A stretch of DNA of 64,000 nucleotides from Odontesthes bonariensis (lineage: Eukaryota; Chordata; Actinopteri; Atheriniformes; Atherinopsidae): NCBI RefSeq assembly GCF_027942865.1, contig NC_134524.1:26016536-26080535 (forward strand). Reading direction: 5' to 3'. Under the pieces are notes generated by a model. The model did no database searches and had not been told where the DNA came from. It was given only the letters and a program-made list of their open reading frames with translations. The position numbers and the translations under genes were made by a program. Of the stretch, positions 1-13,179 are shown in pieces (the first letter of the stretch is position 1; each line of letters starts with the position of its first letter).

Positions 1-123
1 TAAGTTTAAACATGTTTGTCAAATAAAAATAAAAAAAAAAAAGACCTTTTTATAGTCACGTTGGTTTTTTTAAAGATCAGATATGAATGTTTTATTAGGA
101 TTAAGATTAAGATTATTATTATT
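1..123. other. A/T-rich flank, inside the presumed TBC1D14 intron
   Basis: Short A/T-rich stretch with a 12-base A run near position 32. No gene is seen in it. The whole interval 1-3799 lies 3' of the last visible TBC1D14 exon, so it is presumably intron of that minus-strand gene. Confidence 0.4.
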
Positions 124-1044
124 ATTTCTCCAGTTTTAGCTTCTCTTCATTGGCTCCCTGTTAAATTCAGAATAGAATTTAAGATTCTTCTCCTCACATA
201 TAAAGCTCTTAATGACCGAGCTCCATCATATCTTAAAGATCTCATTGTAAGATATTTTCCTAACAGAGCACTTCGTTCCCAAACTGCAGGTTTACTTGAG
301 GTTCCCAGAGTTTCTAAAAGTAGAATGGGAGGCAGAGCCTTCAGTTATCAGGCCCCTCAATTGTGGAATAAGCTGCCAGTAAATGTCCGGGAAGCAGACA
401 CCCTTTCCACTTTTAAGACCAGGCTTAAAACTTTCCTTTTTGATAAAGCTTATAGTTAGGGATGGCTCAGGTGATCCTGAAACATCCCATAGTTAAGCTG
501 CTATAGGCCTAGACTGCTGGGGGGCCTCATCTGACACACCTTTCCTCACTTTACTCTCTTTATGTATATGTGATATTATTGTGGTCATTAACTCGTGTTT
601 CCCTGTTCCAACAGATATCCTTTGAATGGTGTTACAGTGCCGCCGTCGCGGTGGCCCCCTGCCCCCCTCCCCCCCCCTTTTTCTGTCTTCTCAAACCCCA
701 GCTGGTCGAGGCGGATGGCCACCCTTCCTGAGTCTGGTTCTGCCAGAGGTTTCTTCCTGTTAAAAGGGAGTCGTTTCTCTCCACAGTCGCCTCAGGCACG
801 CCGCTCAGGCCGGGAGATTGGACCGAAAAACAAAAAGTTTTCAGTGCAATCTGTTGGTTTTCTTAGCTAGGAAATTGTTTTTGAATTGGCTCTATATGAA
901 CGAATTGGATTATTTTATGAATTATGATTATTATTAATTAATTGAATTCCAATTGGCTTGAATTGGACTTACTATCTAAGTGCCTTGAGATGACATTTGT
1001 TGTATTTGGCGCTATATAAATAAAAATGAATTGAATTGAATTGA
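124..1044 (+). mobile_element. L2-like LINE, 3' end with ORF2 C-terminal tail
   Basis: The frame ending at a stop at 457-459 reads LHWLPVKFRIEFKILLLTYK, then ALNDRAPSYLKDLI and LWNKLPVNVREADTLSTFKT. This is the familiar C-terminal tail of L2/CR1-clade ORF2 in fish. About 560 bases of 3'UTR follow, with the usual fish L2 phrase ending in GGTTTCTTCCTGTTAAAAGG near 750-770. The element ends at about 1005-1044 with GGCGCTATATAAATAAA and a short (TGAAT)n tail. It is a 5'-truncated dead copy; the reverse transcriptase and endonuclease are absent. An upstream open frame from position 16 is chance extension. Confidence 0.85.
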
Positions 1045-1345
1045 AGATCAGATTTATTTGTCATGCATACACACGAAATTTGTCCTCCGCTTTTAATACA
1101 TCCAGGTTGACACACACATGCACACGGTCACACACTCAGAGACAGATGCCAACCTGGAGCGGGGGGCAGCCGTTTGCAGCGCCCGGGGAATATGGGGGTA
1201 CGGTGCCTTGCTCAAGGGCACCTCGGCCGTGACAAGGAGGTGGACGGACACCCCTCCAGCTGTCAGTTCCACCAATTTATGAGTGGCGAACCTTCCAACC
1301 TTCCGGTTATTGGACGACCGACTCTAACCACTGAGCCATGGCCGC
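1045..1345 (-). mobile_element. tRNA-derived SINE (reverse orientation)
   Basis: On the minus strand the element starts at 1345 with GCGGCCATGGCTCAGTGGTT, which has the layout of a tRNA gene head with an A-box (GGCTCAGTGGTTAGAG) and a degenerate B-box (GAAGGTTCGCCACTC). A body with the common fish phrase GTGCCCTTGAGCAAGGCACC follows at about 1202-1221. The tail is A-rich and reaches about 1045, directly against the L2-like tail. No clear target duplication was found. The SINE family name is not assigned. Confidence 0.7.
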
Positions 1346-3799
1346 TCTGAAGAAGTACAACCCCCCTACCAGGGCCCTTTTATGGGAGGACCTTTCTCTT
1401 TTTAACACCTTTCTTCTGCTTGTGGGTGAAACAGAAGGGGCCAAGTAAAGGAGCCCCTAATAGACCCTGGTTCCTGTAGTGGAAATGCACCTAAAAGCAC
1501 ATCCACATCGTGTCCTCTTCAGAAAGCTTATCATTAACTCCTGTAGTGAATGTTTCCATTCGGCTTCAGTTCACAGCAGCAGTTCACTGACATCAGACTT
1601 TCTACTGAGGCCCCGAGTTATATCAAAGGGGCAGAAAGCCTAGAGTCAGACCAACTCACAGCACTACATTTTTCACAGCTTTTTTTTTTTTTCTTTTTAC
1701 TCAAAGGCAGAAATGAGCAAGCACCGTCTGTTATAGCAGCTTAATAACAAATACTGGGAAATAAAACATTCATTCCCACCTTGGAACAGCAACAACGGCG
1801 GGATAAAAGCTTGAAATCCAAGCCTTGTTAACCCGACGCCACAGGTGGAGGATAGAGTTACAACCACAGATAAGATGGACCGGAGACACGTGCGGTTGTT
1901 TTCGCACACGTACCTCATTTCAAAACCAATATAAAGGGGCAGCCATTTAAAACCACTGGATGACATGTTAAAGGGCCGATAGGTAAACTGTACAAACCGC
2001 ACACAGACAGGCTTTTCAACCAGGCTTCAAACTCACAAAGAGAACACAGAATGGAACACTCCTCCCCCGATGTCAGACAGAGCAAATGGACGCACAATTA
2101 CAGGCTTTAAGAAAGCTCTAATCACACCCTGCTTCCTTGTTCTCTGGGTTTACTTTACGAGTTAACAGCTACCCTGCTCTTTAATTGCGCCCGAGACACT
2201 TCTCTGTGGGCTGTCTGAACAGGAAAGGACATTTTAAAGCAAGTGTTCCGTCGCCAGCTGGCTATCTTGGGAGGACTCAGACCTTGAGGTTTTCAACAAT
2301 GTCTCACTGTCTCTTCTTCCAAGCTTACGATCGAGCGTGAGAGTAGCAGAACGCTGGTGGACAGAAAAAGGCACATGGTGCGAAATCCTAACCTGTAAAC
2401 ACAGACCTGATTATTTTTTTGTGCAGGGCTGTCACAGTGAGAACGTTTATTCGGGAGCGATTCTGTGTGGAATATACGGTATTCATGCCTTGTTTTCTTC
2501 ATTAGGGGTGGAGCTTATTCCTCCATAAGACTGGCCTCACTAATGTTTCTAATGGATCTTGATGGTAGGGGGCTCTCTGTACCATTCTCCTCCAGGGCCC
2601 TCAACGTTGAACGCAGGAGAGGGATTAGAAGGGTTCAGTCCGCCGTGCAGGTGGACTGGGGGTCAAAGGACAGGAATCCCCACCGTGCCTCTACACACAC
2701 CCCAACGTCATCTTTCATCATATGTTGAACTGCCGAAACCACATAGTGAGTGGTTGTTTCCTGTTCCACAAGTGGTGCCCTAAATATCGCCGTCATCACT
2801 CAGTCAACACTGATTGGGAGTGTTTCTGCTTGGGGCAAATTCTGCTCCCGGTGCCGACTATCAACCGATTATCCTCAGTTACGACATGTCCTTGATTACT
2901 TTCCACATCTTTCAAAGTGTTAGCCCATAAAGTTAGTGCATATCAGTGACTTATCCCTCAGTCCTTATCTATTACAAGAGGGAGTCCATGTTAAATCCTT
3001 TCAGCTGCTCAGCCAATGTTAGAGCCAACCACACACAAGGAAAAACAACTTCAAGCTGAAACATTTAACCTGTGGCGTTTTAGAGGGTTTATTTTGAATT
3101 TAAAGACAATAATAACCAGATAGGTTTCATTAAAAAAAAAAAAGCACAGGATATTCAAGTCAGAGCCTGCACCATAGAAGGTTTCTGACCTTTCTTAATT
3201 CCGGTTTGAGCTGTATGTTCTACCTGAGCCTGTAGTCGTCCCGAGGCCTTCCGCTGCAACATAAACCACGGCCGGCGGGCAGCTCAAAGGAATCAGCTTC
3301 TGATGAGACAAACTCCTGCGTTCTACTAAAGTCAGGAAGCCCGTGCTCTCTGTGACCGGCTCAAACTAAACACGCAGAGAGCCAAACCAAATCATCTGCA
3401 AAACAAACAAATGCATTGTTGCTTCGTGGGAGTGATATCCTATCTGGGATAGGACTCTGGGCAATTCTTTGGGTGACTTTCTAAAAATCAATATTATTTC
3501 TTAAAATCACTGATAGGAGGCGCCCATTTCTTTTTCTTAGTGTAAATAATTCCACTTAACATCTTTGTGAGCTTGACTTTTGCCAAAGAGTTCTGATTGT
3601 TGGGTCACGTATACACTGGGAAGACGTCACTGTCACGGCCTGTCATCTACTTTCTGAACCGTGTCCCACGTTTACACAGTTGTCAGCAACAGAAACAGCC
3701 GGCACGTTATGGACACGGTGGGAGATATATTCAGCCCGTTGTTTCACCGAGGCAGCTGTGAGCATGTGATTTATGAACGTGGGAAAATGTAGACTTTAC
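1346..3799. other. Intron sequence of TBC1D14 (downstream of its last visible exon)
   Basis: No convincing exon or recognisable repeat was found on either strand. A 30-nt candidate exon at 3224-3253 (minus strand) has splice-like borders, but its peptide does not match the TBC1D14 family, so it was not called. The downstream exons encoding the coiled region and the TBC domain are not in this stretch and must lie left of the window. Confidence 0.5.
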
Positions 3800-3923
3800 C
3801 TTCTGTATTTTCTTAGGATCCTTGATGGGACCTTCCCGCGGTGGGACTTTCCCAAACAGCTTCCAGCCGGGATCCCTCTGCTCCACAGGCCGGCTGTCCT
3901 TCACCCTCCTGGCAAACAGACTC
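3800..3923 (-). CDS. tbc1d14: TBC1D14 coding exon 3
   Basis: 124 nt, bordered by CCCCCCAG on the 5' side and a GTAAAG donor on the 3' side (minus strand). It encodes about 41 residues, including SLFARRVKD, DPGWKLFGK and DPKKIQK, which align without gaps to the human sequence around LGWKLFGK and KRIQK. The first base completes an Arg codon begun in the previous exon. It ends in phase 0. The following exon is outside the window. Confidence 0.9.
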
Positions 3924-5764
3924 CTGGGGGGAATGCAGGGATGGACACAGGGAATCAGATTGGAGGACAGATAATCAGGCCATTATAGCACAGAGGGGAA
4001 AGCTGAGCCACAGCAGTGAGTGTCGTGTTCACCGTGTCTCTGGATAAGTGTGTGTCCTCAAAAGTACATGGGTGCAGAGCTGACTTCTGCATGAACAGAG
4101 TTAATGGGCTTTAGGAACAGAGGGCATTCAGGCCTCCCAGAGAACATTTCAACAACCTGTGAGATGACGTGAGCGGGTTACGGTCCGAGCACTCACAAAA
4201 CCAGGAAGCAAAACAAACGAACCATAAAACAAGCAGCAATAAGCACCTGCTGCAGAAGTGAAGAAAAGTTACGTTTCCTGACCCAATTGAAAAGTAGGCT
4301 TTTTGCTCGGCGCGTGTTGCGTTTTCCCACATCAAAACCCCTCCAGACCCTCTTTGTCTTCACAAACGCGGACAAAAGAGAAAGCAACTCGGGATTGTAA
4401 CACCACATGCAACGCTGCTGGGAAGCCTTCCTCTTTCCAGCAGCGTTCCCCGCGCCATTTAGCCAGCTAATCCTGTCATTTATTTCAGATGAGGAGCTGT
4501 CGCAGAGCCGTTAGCCGGGTTTCAATTAGAAGCCTGAATAGATCCTCGCTGTTAAAAGACGTTAGAAAATGGCCAAATGAAAAGGTTCCTCTCAACACGC
4601 ATCGGGCACAATAAAGGGCTGCCACATCAAAGGATCCACATGTTCAATCTCGTCAAAAACCTACTCAGCCAGGCAGCTGCTTTATGGAATTCTCTTGACT
4701 CAGAAACCAAGAAGAAATCTAGAGTGGACGAGTGGCATTGACAGATTTTTAGCTGACATAAGTTACCCTTTGCACCAAACACACACCAAAGTGTGTGTGC
4801 AGAAATCCTGAGGTTCAAGTCCTCAGCATGTGGGGAGGGTGGAAAAGGTTTAAATACATAAACCATCTCTGACCAGCTGACCGCTTCCTGACTCCAGCAT
4901 TATGAGTTTGTCTCCAGAGTGGTGACGACAGGAAACATGCAGCCAAACACGGAGCGCACACTATTCGCTGCCTGCTGCAAGCGTCCGACTGTCATCTACG
5001 CCATGACCCTTATCCCATTTCCCAATCTGCACACACTCAATCCCATCCACTCCACTTGCATCGTGGTCCCTCCCACCAAAATGAGATGTCCTTACTTCAA
5101 ACTGACCTCATATATGACGTGTGAAACAGCTAATAAGTTCATAGCAAAGATCCCCAAAAGATATCTGCGCTTATAGCTCCTCTAACAAACCTCCTTTCAC
5201 CACCAGAATAGAGAAGAAGTAACAGTGACAGTCGAGAGAGATGCAGATAAGAGTCACGGGGTGAGAGGGAGGGCAGGAATTGTAGCAAAGATCACTAAAA
5301 GTGTCGAGGCTGCGTGCTACATGTTTATTACATTGTATAAATCTTAACTATCAGACCAGCATTTGCATCATAAAAAGGCCTTATCATGGCAAACACAATC
5401 AAAATACACTGAAGCGGCTTCGGAAATATTTTTCTTGTACAGAATGTAACAGAAACACTGCAGCAACCACCACGCACCACTACTGAGTTATCTAACAGGC
5501 CACAGATAACAGGGAAAAATTTAATAATTGATGCTTCTTTTCAGCATCAAATTAACATCGGAATTGGAGATAACGTATCTGTTAATGTTTCTTTTTGTTA
5601 GGTCTAAGATGCGTGAATCACATTTGTACTATTTAGTTGGAAGGCAATAACCTTTGCTGTGTGGTGTCTCCAGCGAGCGGCTTCACATAGGTAGGTTACA
5701 TCGATGGTGGTGGTAATTCAGTAAAAGAAGCAGTCGTCCTAATTAGAAACAAACCTTGAGGGGG

Positions 5765-5797
<33 letters not shown>

Positions 5798-7644
5798 ACT
5801 GTGGTAGACATCCAGAGCCCTTTTTCAGGAATTACTTTAAACTCTGGGGATATTTAGGAAGATAAACTTTATTTGAGAAGATGCTGAGTTTATAGTTTGC
5901 ACACTGACCAAAAATCAGCTGGGGAGTCACGTCATTTCAATCCTCGTCGTTTCCGCTCCCCCTAATATGCATCAAGTCTTCTTCGAAACAGGAAAAAAAA
6001 ACAATAGAAGCACGCAAGGAAAAGTCAAACGAAGTCCCTCATTGGAAAGAAAAGTAAAACACTCAATAAGCCAGCTGTAAACATACTACTTCTTGACCAA
6101 CAGAAGCTAATTTAGTGTTTTTAAGTGGCAGCCTGCCTTGAAAGCTTCTAAAACTAACCACACACACCCCCCGTTTCCATGACAACCTGTAGACTGTAGT
6201 CTTTTTTTAATCTCAAACCATTAAATAAGTAACGATTGACAGGCCATAATTCACATCCGATGATTCTATGCCCGAGGCCAGTCGAGATAGCAGATCTCCT
6301 TCAACAGCGTTTACTGTTCAGTGCAAACAACTCATCCACGCCTCCGTCATATTTTCACACCATTTCTGTGTATTTTCCATTCTGCTTCCCGATACTGAAG
6401 TGCACGTAGACAATGAAAGCAGCTGAAGGCCTTTAAAAATAACTCAGGTTACAGCCAGCACATACAATCTCTTATCATTTGCAAATAATAAACCAGTGTT
6501 CTAATAATCTCTCCCCTTGAGTCATTTTCAGACCAGGAATGTGGAAATATTGGCCTGGAGACATTCGAGTAGTGTTTTTCCTCCCAATTTCCTCGACTCA
6601 CTTAAAGTCATTAAAAGTCAGAAAGTTGTAGAGGCGCATTTTACAGCTGGAGGAAGCTGCCATTGGTATGCAAGACTATCTATTGTAATCGAAGCCATCG
6701 AGTTCCACTTGCACAAAATGGAAACGTCAGCTCCGAGTTTACGAGGAGCAAAGGTGAAATCTTATTAAATAAAACCCGAGATCACGAGCAAAAAACGCTT
6801 TGCCCGCTGACTGAAACCAGAATATTAGTAAAACTATGGTATTAAGGGGGGGTAAACTGTAACCAGGGAGTGCTGAACCTGAGTAACCTCCTGAAAAACC
6901 ACCATAACTATGCAACACGGAGCGAAGGGCAAGGGCCAACGTAATACCACCTTTAGAAGGCAAACGTCGACTTTAGCTCTTCAGTGACACAACACTGAGT
7001 TTTTACGAGCAGCTCAACAGAACGTCGAGTCTTTTACAGCTTTTACACATGCCGACAAACATCAACAAAGCAGAGGCACGATTTGCATTCAGCATCCGGG
7101 CCTAACGCGCTCCAACGTGACAGCTGAATGGCTGCGGCTACGGTTAAGCGCCCAAGTGGAACAGCTAGAAAGTCCAACAGGACTGGCAGAGGTGCTTGTT
7201 TGTATGCTCAGTCTGAGCCGAGGGCTTTGTGCTGCTCCGATTTGAGGTCAAGTCTCCCAAGAATTTTAGGATTTCACACACAAAAAAACAAAAAACTGCT
7301 GTTCAGTCTTTATATCTGCAAAGCGGGTGATAAGGTGTCCCGGTAGCTCGGAAGCCTGAACCAACAATGAGGACAGCTGGCGCCGAAATACCAAACAAGC
7401 CAGAACAAGAAGAAGGAACACACAGATTTTCCCATCATAAAAAACAGTGAGCGGGGTGCAGAACAGCTCCAGGCTGTCTCCGACACAACTAATCAATAGA
7501 ACAGCGCGCATTCAGTTCCGAATGAATAAAAGTTGGCAGGCACAACAGTTGCATCATTAAAATGTTGATCACATAACTTTTACTTTGTTCACAAACAAAG
7601 GCCTCAGTCACAAAGAAGCTTAGATTTTTAGATAAAATTGTGTG

Positions 7645-7678
<34 letters not shown>

Positions 7679-10600
7679 ATCCATTATCTTACCTGTCAAT
7701 GTAGAGAAGAGATGGAGTTGCCATCCTGCTCTAGTCACCAAAAAACAGTAAAATCAAAAGCCCCAACGACACAGACACTTTGGATGCTGAGCTGCCAAAG
7801 ACGAGAACGCAGAAGAAAAGCAAACAAAAAGCTCTCCCTCATACAACGTTCAGGCCCCGAGTGTTCATAGTTTTAATTACAAAGAGTCTGAAGTAGTCCT
7901 ACACAGCCACCCTGTTCAGGCAGAGTGAGAGTAAGTAGGCACAGACTCCTCCTAAGCGTCCCCGCCTCCTCAACGAGAAGCCTGACTGAACAGATTGGAG
8001 GAGAGGAACAGCAGTCTGAAGGGCAATGGAGGGAATGAGTAACTTCTCAATGCAGGGAAAGAGATAACAGGACAGAAAAAAAGAGGAGGAGACCAAGTGA
8101 AGGACTGTCATCATGTCACACACAATATTTCATATACACATAATCCATTTAAAGATAAAAAATAAAGTCCTGTTAGAGGTTTGCATCTATACAGCCAGCG
8201 ATCATTTCTCCAATGCCTTTCTTAAACCATAAAGCAGCATGTTTAGACAACTTTTTTTAAATGCATATATGCCTGAAGCAAGCTGATTAAATCCCTTCCA
8301 ACCGTCTGTAGTAGCATGCCAATACCCAGTGAGCTAAAATGTATTCAGAACCCGTTCAGACACCACTAGGCTGGAAAGTAAAGCCTAGGACAACAAAACA
8401 ACCTCCGAGGAGCACGACTTTCAGAGGTTATAAGAAAGCAGCAGATCAATGTACCAGAATTTTTCTTTTTTTTTTAAAAAACAATATAATCAACACCACC
8501 ATTTAAAGGCTTAAACTGACGTCATTTCAAATTGACAGTGGTCTGTCAGTGTTTATTTCCTCACTCACATGAGTACACCTGAGAACCGTGCCAAGGAGAA
8601 AAGACATCAACAATGATCTTTGATGAGCAGTTGTTGTTGCTCATCAATCTGGGAAGGGTTATAAGGACATTTCCGAAGTATTTAGTGGAATAGTGGAAAA
8701 CACTTGTTAAAGTTCCCAGGAGTGGACGTCTCGAGACATTTACCCCAAGGTTAGACAGTGCAATGCTGTCAAATAAAACTGTAAAAAAATAAATAAATCC
8801 AAGAGCTACATCTCAGACTCCACAGGCCTCAGTTAGCATGTTAAATATCAAAGCTCATGACAGTACAATTAGAAAATGGCTGAACAAGTAAGGCTTGTTT
8901 AGAAGGTTTGCAGAAGAAAGCCTCTTCTCTCTAAAAAGAACATGGCAGCACAGCTTAGGTTGGCAAAGCGACACCTGAACAAACCACAAGACTTCTGGAA
9001 CAATGGTAGAACAATCGGAGAAAACCAAACAGCACATCAGCACAAACACCTCACACCAACTGCCAAGCACGGTGGTGGAGGGCTGATGATTCGGGCTTTT
9101 TTATGCAACCACAGGACCTGCAACCATGGTTACACGTGGTTACATTATCACATGACCACATGTAGCCTTTCGCAGAGCTCCCCAGTTCTAATACCCCCCA
9201 GCTAGTCCCTACAACAGCTTGGTCTGAAACTGTCTTTTGAAGCCAAACTTTAACCTGTTGTCAACACCAATACATTTAGGGAGCTTTAGGGATCAGCTTC
9301 CTGATACTAAAGATACCTATTCACATAACATAATCAAAATTTATTGATGTCATACTTTATTACCATCAATAACAGATAACACACAGTTCCTATCAGCAAC
9401 CCTTCAGTCACATGACTTCACTACATCCAATTCATTATGACATTCATTTTTTAACATTTAAACTATGCATTTAACCGTAATATGCCAAAATCATTAAATC
9501 AATCCGTGTTTTTAAAATCAATTGCAGGCTTTAATAACAAAATTTAAAGCCCTCTGCCCACCATGCGACCTCGAAGAATAACTCGCTCAGTCACACGCCT
9601 CCACACCAGCGTGTCACAAAACAACACAGCAGGTGTTAGATTACAGAAATTTCCACTAACAGCTTGGTCCAAAAAAAAAAAAAAAAAAAAAAGTTCTAAC
9701 AAGGTGCTGCGAAATCTCCTCCCCTGTGAGTTCAAGGAAATTTCAGGGCCCCAATAGAATGTGTAATGTGGCAACCCTGTGAGAGGAAACGGAAGGCTTC
9801 TCTGATAAAATGGCGACATGTGACCAAAGTCAGTAAGTGAGAAACAAACTACAGATCAACTTTGATTGATGTGCAGTAATTTCCCCCACTATAAAACTCT
9901 ATAAAAAGTTTTATAACACTATAAAAAGTCTATATCAAGAACAGAAGATAAGTCCTTCTTGGTAGTAGTTTCTACCGAATGACTACTTTGCTCTGCATGT
10001 TTTTTTGCATGAGCACGACATTGTTTATTAGCTTACTTATTTTCTACACTTAATGCCTGTTCAGTGTGCTTAACACGTCCCTTTAATTTCTTATTAAATC
10101 TATTATTTAACTCTACCTGCCTCTCGCCCAGTGACAGCTGGGATGGACTCCAACCCCTCCTTAATTGGATTGAGCGGGTACAGAAAAATGGATGGATTGA
10201 GGTCGATTTAAGATTAAGAACGTGCACTGGTGAAATTTATTGTTTAATTTGTAGTTAATCTTTTTAGAAAAAAAAAAAAATTAAAAAAAACTGTGCAAAA
10301 CACCTTCATACATGTAAAGAAATCGGAAACAAAGAAATCTCTTTCCAGAGTGGCAGCGTGATCCTGTTGAATGGTGAGGTCAGCTTTTGGGCAGTCAATC
10401 ACATCTGAAGAAATTCAGCAAGATACACACAGAAGTGCTAGAGCGCTTCAACAAGTTATTTTCTAGAAAGCAAAAACTGTATTAGTTCCATTAACCGAGC
10501 CTTGTTGTGCTCATAGGTTTGTCTGTGTGGTGAAAAAAAACAAGAAACAAAACCCTCCTCGTTCCTGACTGAGGATGATTTGATAGTGAAAGCCGGCTCG

Positions 10601-13145
10601 CTGAAGCGACACTGTAGCACGCCTTAAAACTTGTCTTAACTAATGTTTTTGCCGTGTTAAGAGCTGCGAAGTAAAGGCCACGTTCCGGGTGAGCTGCAGT
10701 ACGCAGAACTGGTGGGGGGGGGGGGGGGTCACGTGCACGTCTCAGCTGAGCAAGGTTTGTAAAGTAGCCTTGAGCAACACCCACTTCTGCAAGGCCCTGC
10801 ATGCTGACAATGTGTCACTGCCTCACTAACATAAAGTACGGAAATTCCTTTTTCGTTTTAATTAAATGCCATAATGTTTGTTACTGATCTATAGCTTTAT
10901 TCAACGAACAAATAAATAAATTTTCCAAAAGTTTTTTCTTTTCCTTTTTCTACATCCAGATGGTAAAACACGAACAGACAAAATGATCCTACCGTCATAT
11001 TTCTGTCTACATAACATGCAGCACTAATGGGCAGTTAAATTAACCGGCGACATCGTGACACAAGCCACCCATTTCATGTTTACATCATTTCTAATTACAA
11101 GGGTTTAAATTAAAGTGTCAGGACATTAACGGTGGCGGGAATTTGAGGCCCACTGCAGCTGCTGTCATGATGTAGAGGAGAAAATGGCAAATGCAGCTGG
11201 AAATTAAATGCATTGGCCTAAATTTCATGACTAAAATAAATCTTTCTTAAATAGATGCATTTGTAATATTTAGACACTAGGGGTCGACTCAATCTCTCAT
11301 TTGTTATTCATCTTTTCTCTGTTCTTTTTTTCCCCCTGATTTCCCCCTGATTTAAACTACAAAGATAAACTTACTTTTAACTCTCGCCTCGAACGAGACG
11401 CTTTCCTTTGAACGCGTCTCGTTTGATCCGGAATCCCTGATTGTGTTGATACCGATGGATCATCTGTGCATGGAAGTGCGTGTGATGGATGGTATCTGAT
11501 CGAGAAAAGCTCCCTTATTCTGCGTTTTAAGGAGCAAGTGCGGCTTCGAGAGCTTTCAGTTGATGATAAGAATAAAAAGCTTGAAATGAACACACAGTCC
11601 ATTTAGCATTTCACAGCATCACAGAATAAGTGGAGACAGGACTGGGCCTCATCAAACCCCTTCTAACAAGCTTTGTCCTCATAAGAAGAAACATTGTGAT
11701 CTAAAAGAAGTCTGAACTTGCCTGCTGAATAAGCTTGCAAGAGGTCCCAGTTTCTTCTCCCTTCCATCCTCCTGTTGCATGACACCTGACCCCAGATGCA
11801 GCCGTGCAGGACTCCACATGTCTCTGTGGTTGCCTGGTGATGACGACAGCGTCACATCTGAGAAGTGAGCCGTGCCGCTGTCATCCGTTTCCAAGGTGAC
11901 AATGGCGCTAGACTCAGAAGTGACTGTAAAATCCAAGATGTCCTCATTGGAGACCGATAGCTCTGTGCTCAGGCTGGACACGCTGCACACAGAAATGTCA
12001 TCGCTGCGGTTTAAGGCTCCACCGCCGACCACCAACCCCGCAGTGGTGGACAATCTGAGGGTGGGGCTGAAGAGGCGGATGGAGTCATAGCCACTGCGGG
12101 GGAAGGTGGAGGATTTTCGGATGGCATTGCTGTCAGATGGATCATCATCCAGAGCTAAAGTGGCAGGAGAGTCCTGACTGGAGTCCAGGATGAGGCCTTT
12201 GTGTCCCGGTCGTTGGTGGCTGTGAAGGATGGGGTCTGGAGGGTTGATCTCCAGCGTGGGGATTCCTGAGTCCTGGGAAGTCAAGCTGTGGCTGTCCGGG
12301 TCCAAGTCCGAGTAACTTTTTTGGGGGCTATTGTAGTAGATGGGGGTGGAGGAGCAGCACGGCTTGTAACTGGGCAGGACGAGCTCACTGTGCGAGGCCA
12401 AGCTGGGTTCACGGTTGGTGGGATCGTCAAGGTTAGGAGCGGCCGGTTCTTTGCCCACAGAGCCATTCTCCACTATTGCTCCACCAGGGACACCTTTAAA
12501 GAACAGAACATTTGTTTTTCTTAAAAACTTCGACAAAAGCTTTTTATTTCACGAGAAGAAGTTAAGTCGACGCAACTAAAACGCTCTGTTGTCAGTAATA
12601 TGATGGTATCTGGAAGCTAAAATGGGAAACTACAGCCATCTGAACAACCCCACTCACCGCTAAACTACAGGGAGCAGAAAAACTGGGAGGCACTCACTCT
12701 GCAACCAGTGTAGGTGGTACAACAATGAAAATTCTACATAAATGAAAACACGATTAAGAATATTAGATTAGTAAATTGGCCCAAATGGTACACACACTCA
12801 ACATAATGGACAATGCTAAACACCCTCGACATAACAGCGATAAAACAACAGAGTGTCTTGAGTCAGAGGCCTCCTCAGCTTTGCTGCAGTTAGGATGTTT
12901 TAATGCAACAATACAAATTTTTAGAACAGATACTATAAGGCCTTTCAACCAATCAACCCCTACGCATCAATGCTTTCTTAGCGTGACCCTGGTTTTATGA
13001 CGTCTCCTGCGTAAAAGCACGAGAATGTCGACAAAAGCATCGAAGTGGACGATGGCTGGTATGTAAACACGATTTCAAAATGTAGATCAAATTGTCTAAC
13101 CTTTTCCACCCTACTTTTAAAAATGTACCATGGCAAAAAAAATAA

Positions 13146-13179
<34 letters not shown>

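Larger units (their letters stand above)
3924..11721 (-). other. TBC1D14 intron 2, with GC-AG borders
   Basis: A 7.8-kb intron. The donor on the minus strand is AG|GCAAGT at 11722/11721 and the acceptor CCCCCCAG is at 3924. It contains a 31-32 base A run (5765-5796), a 30-base A run (7645-7674), a decayed Tc1 element (8590-9117), an A run at 9669-9691, an RTE-type 3' tail (10115-10201) and a 15-base G run (714-728 of the 10-kb block, i.e. 10714-10728). No other coding sequence was recognised. Confidence 0.75.

Noticed and set aside
16-459. 147-codon open frame as a host gene
   Set aside because: The second two-thirds are an L2/CR1 ORF2 C-terminal tail followed by a LINE 3'UTR; the first part is A/T-rich chance frame.
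3224-3253. 30-nt TBC1D14 micro-exon (TTGCAG and CTCAG|GTAG borders, minus strand)
   Set aside because: Its peptide (RKASGRLQAQ) has no match to the expected TBC1D14 sequence after KKIQK, and the borders alone are weak evidence.
5765-7674. Poly-A runs at 5765 and 7645 as tails of processed pseudogenes
   Set aside because: No cDNA-like or SINE-like body lies upstream of either run.
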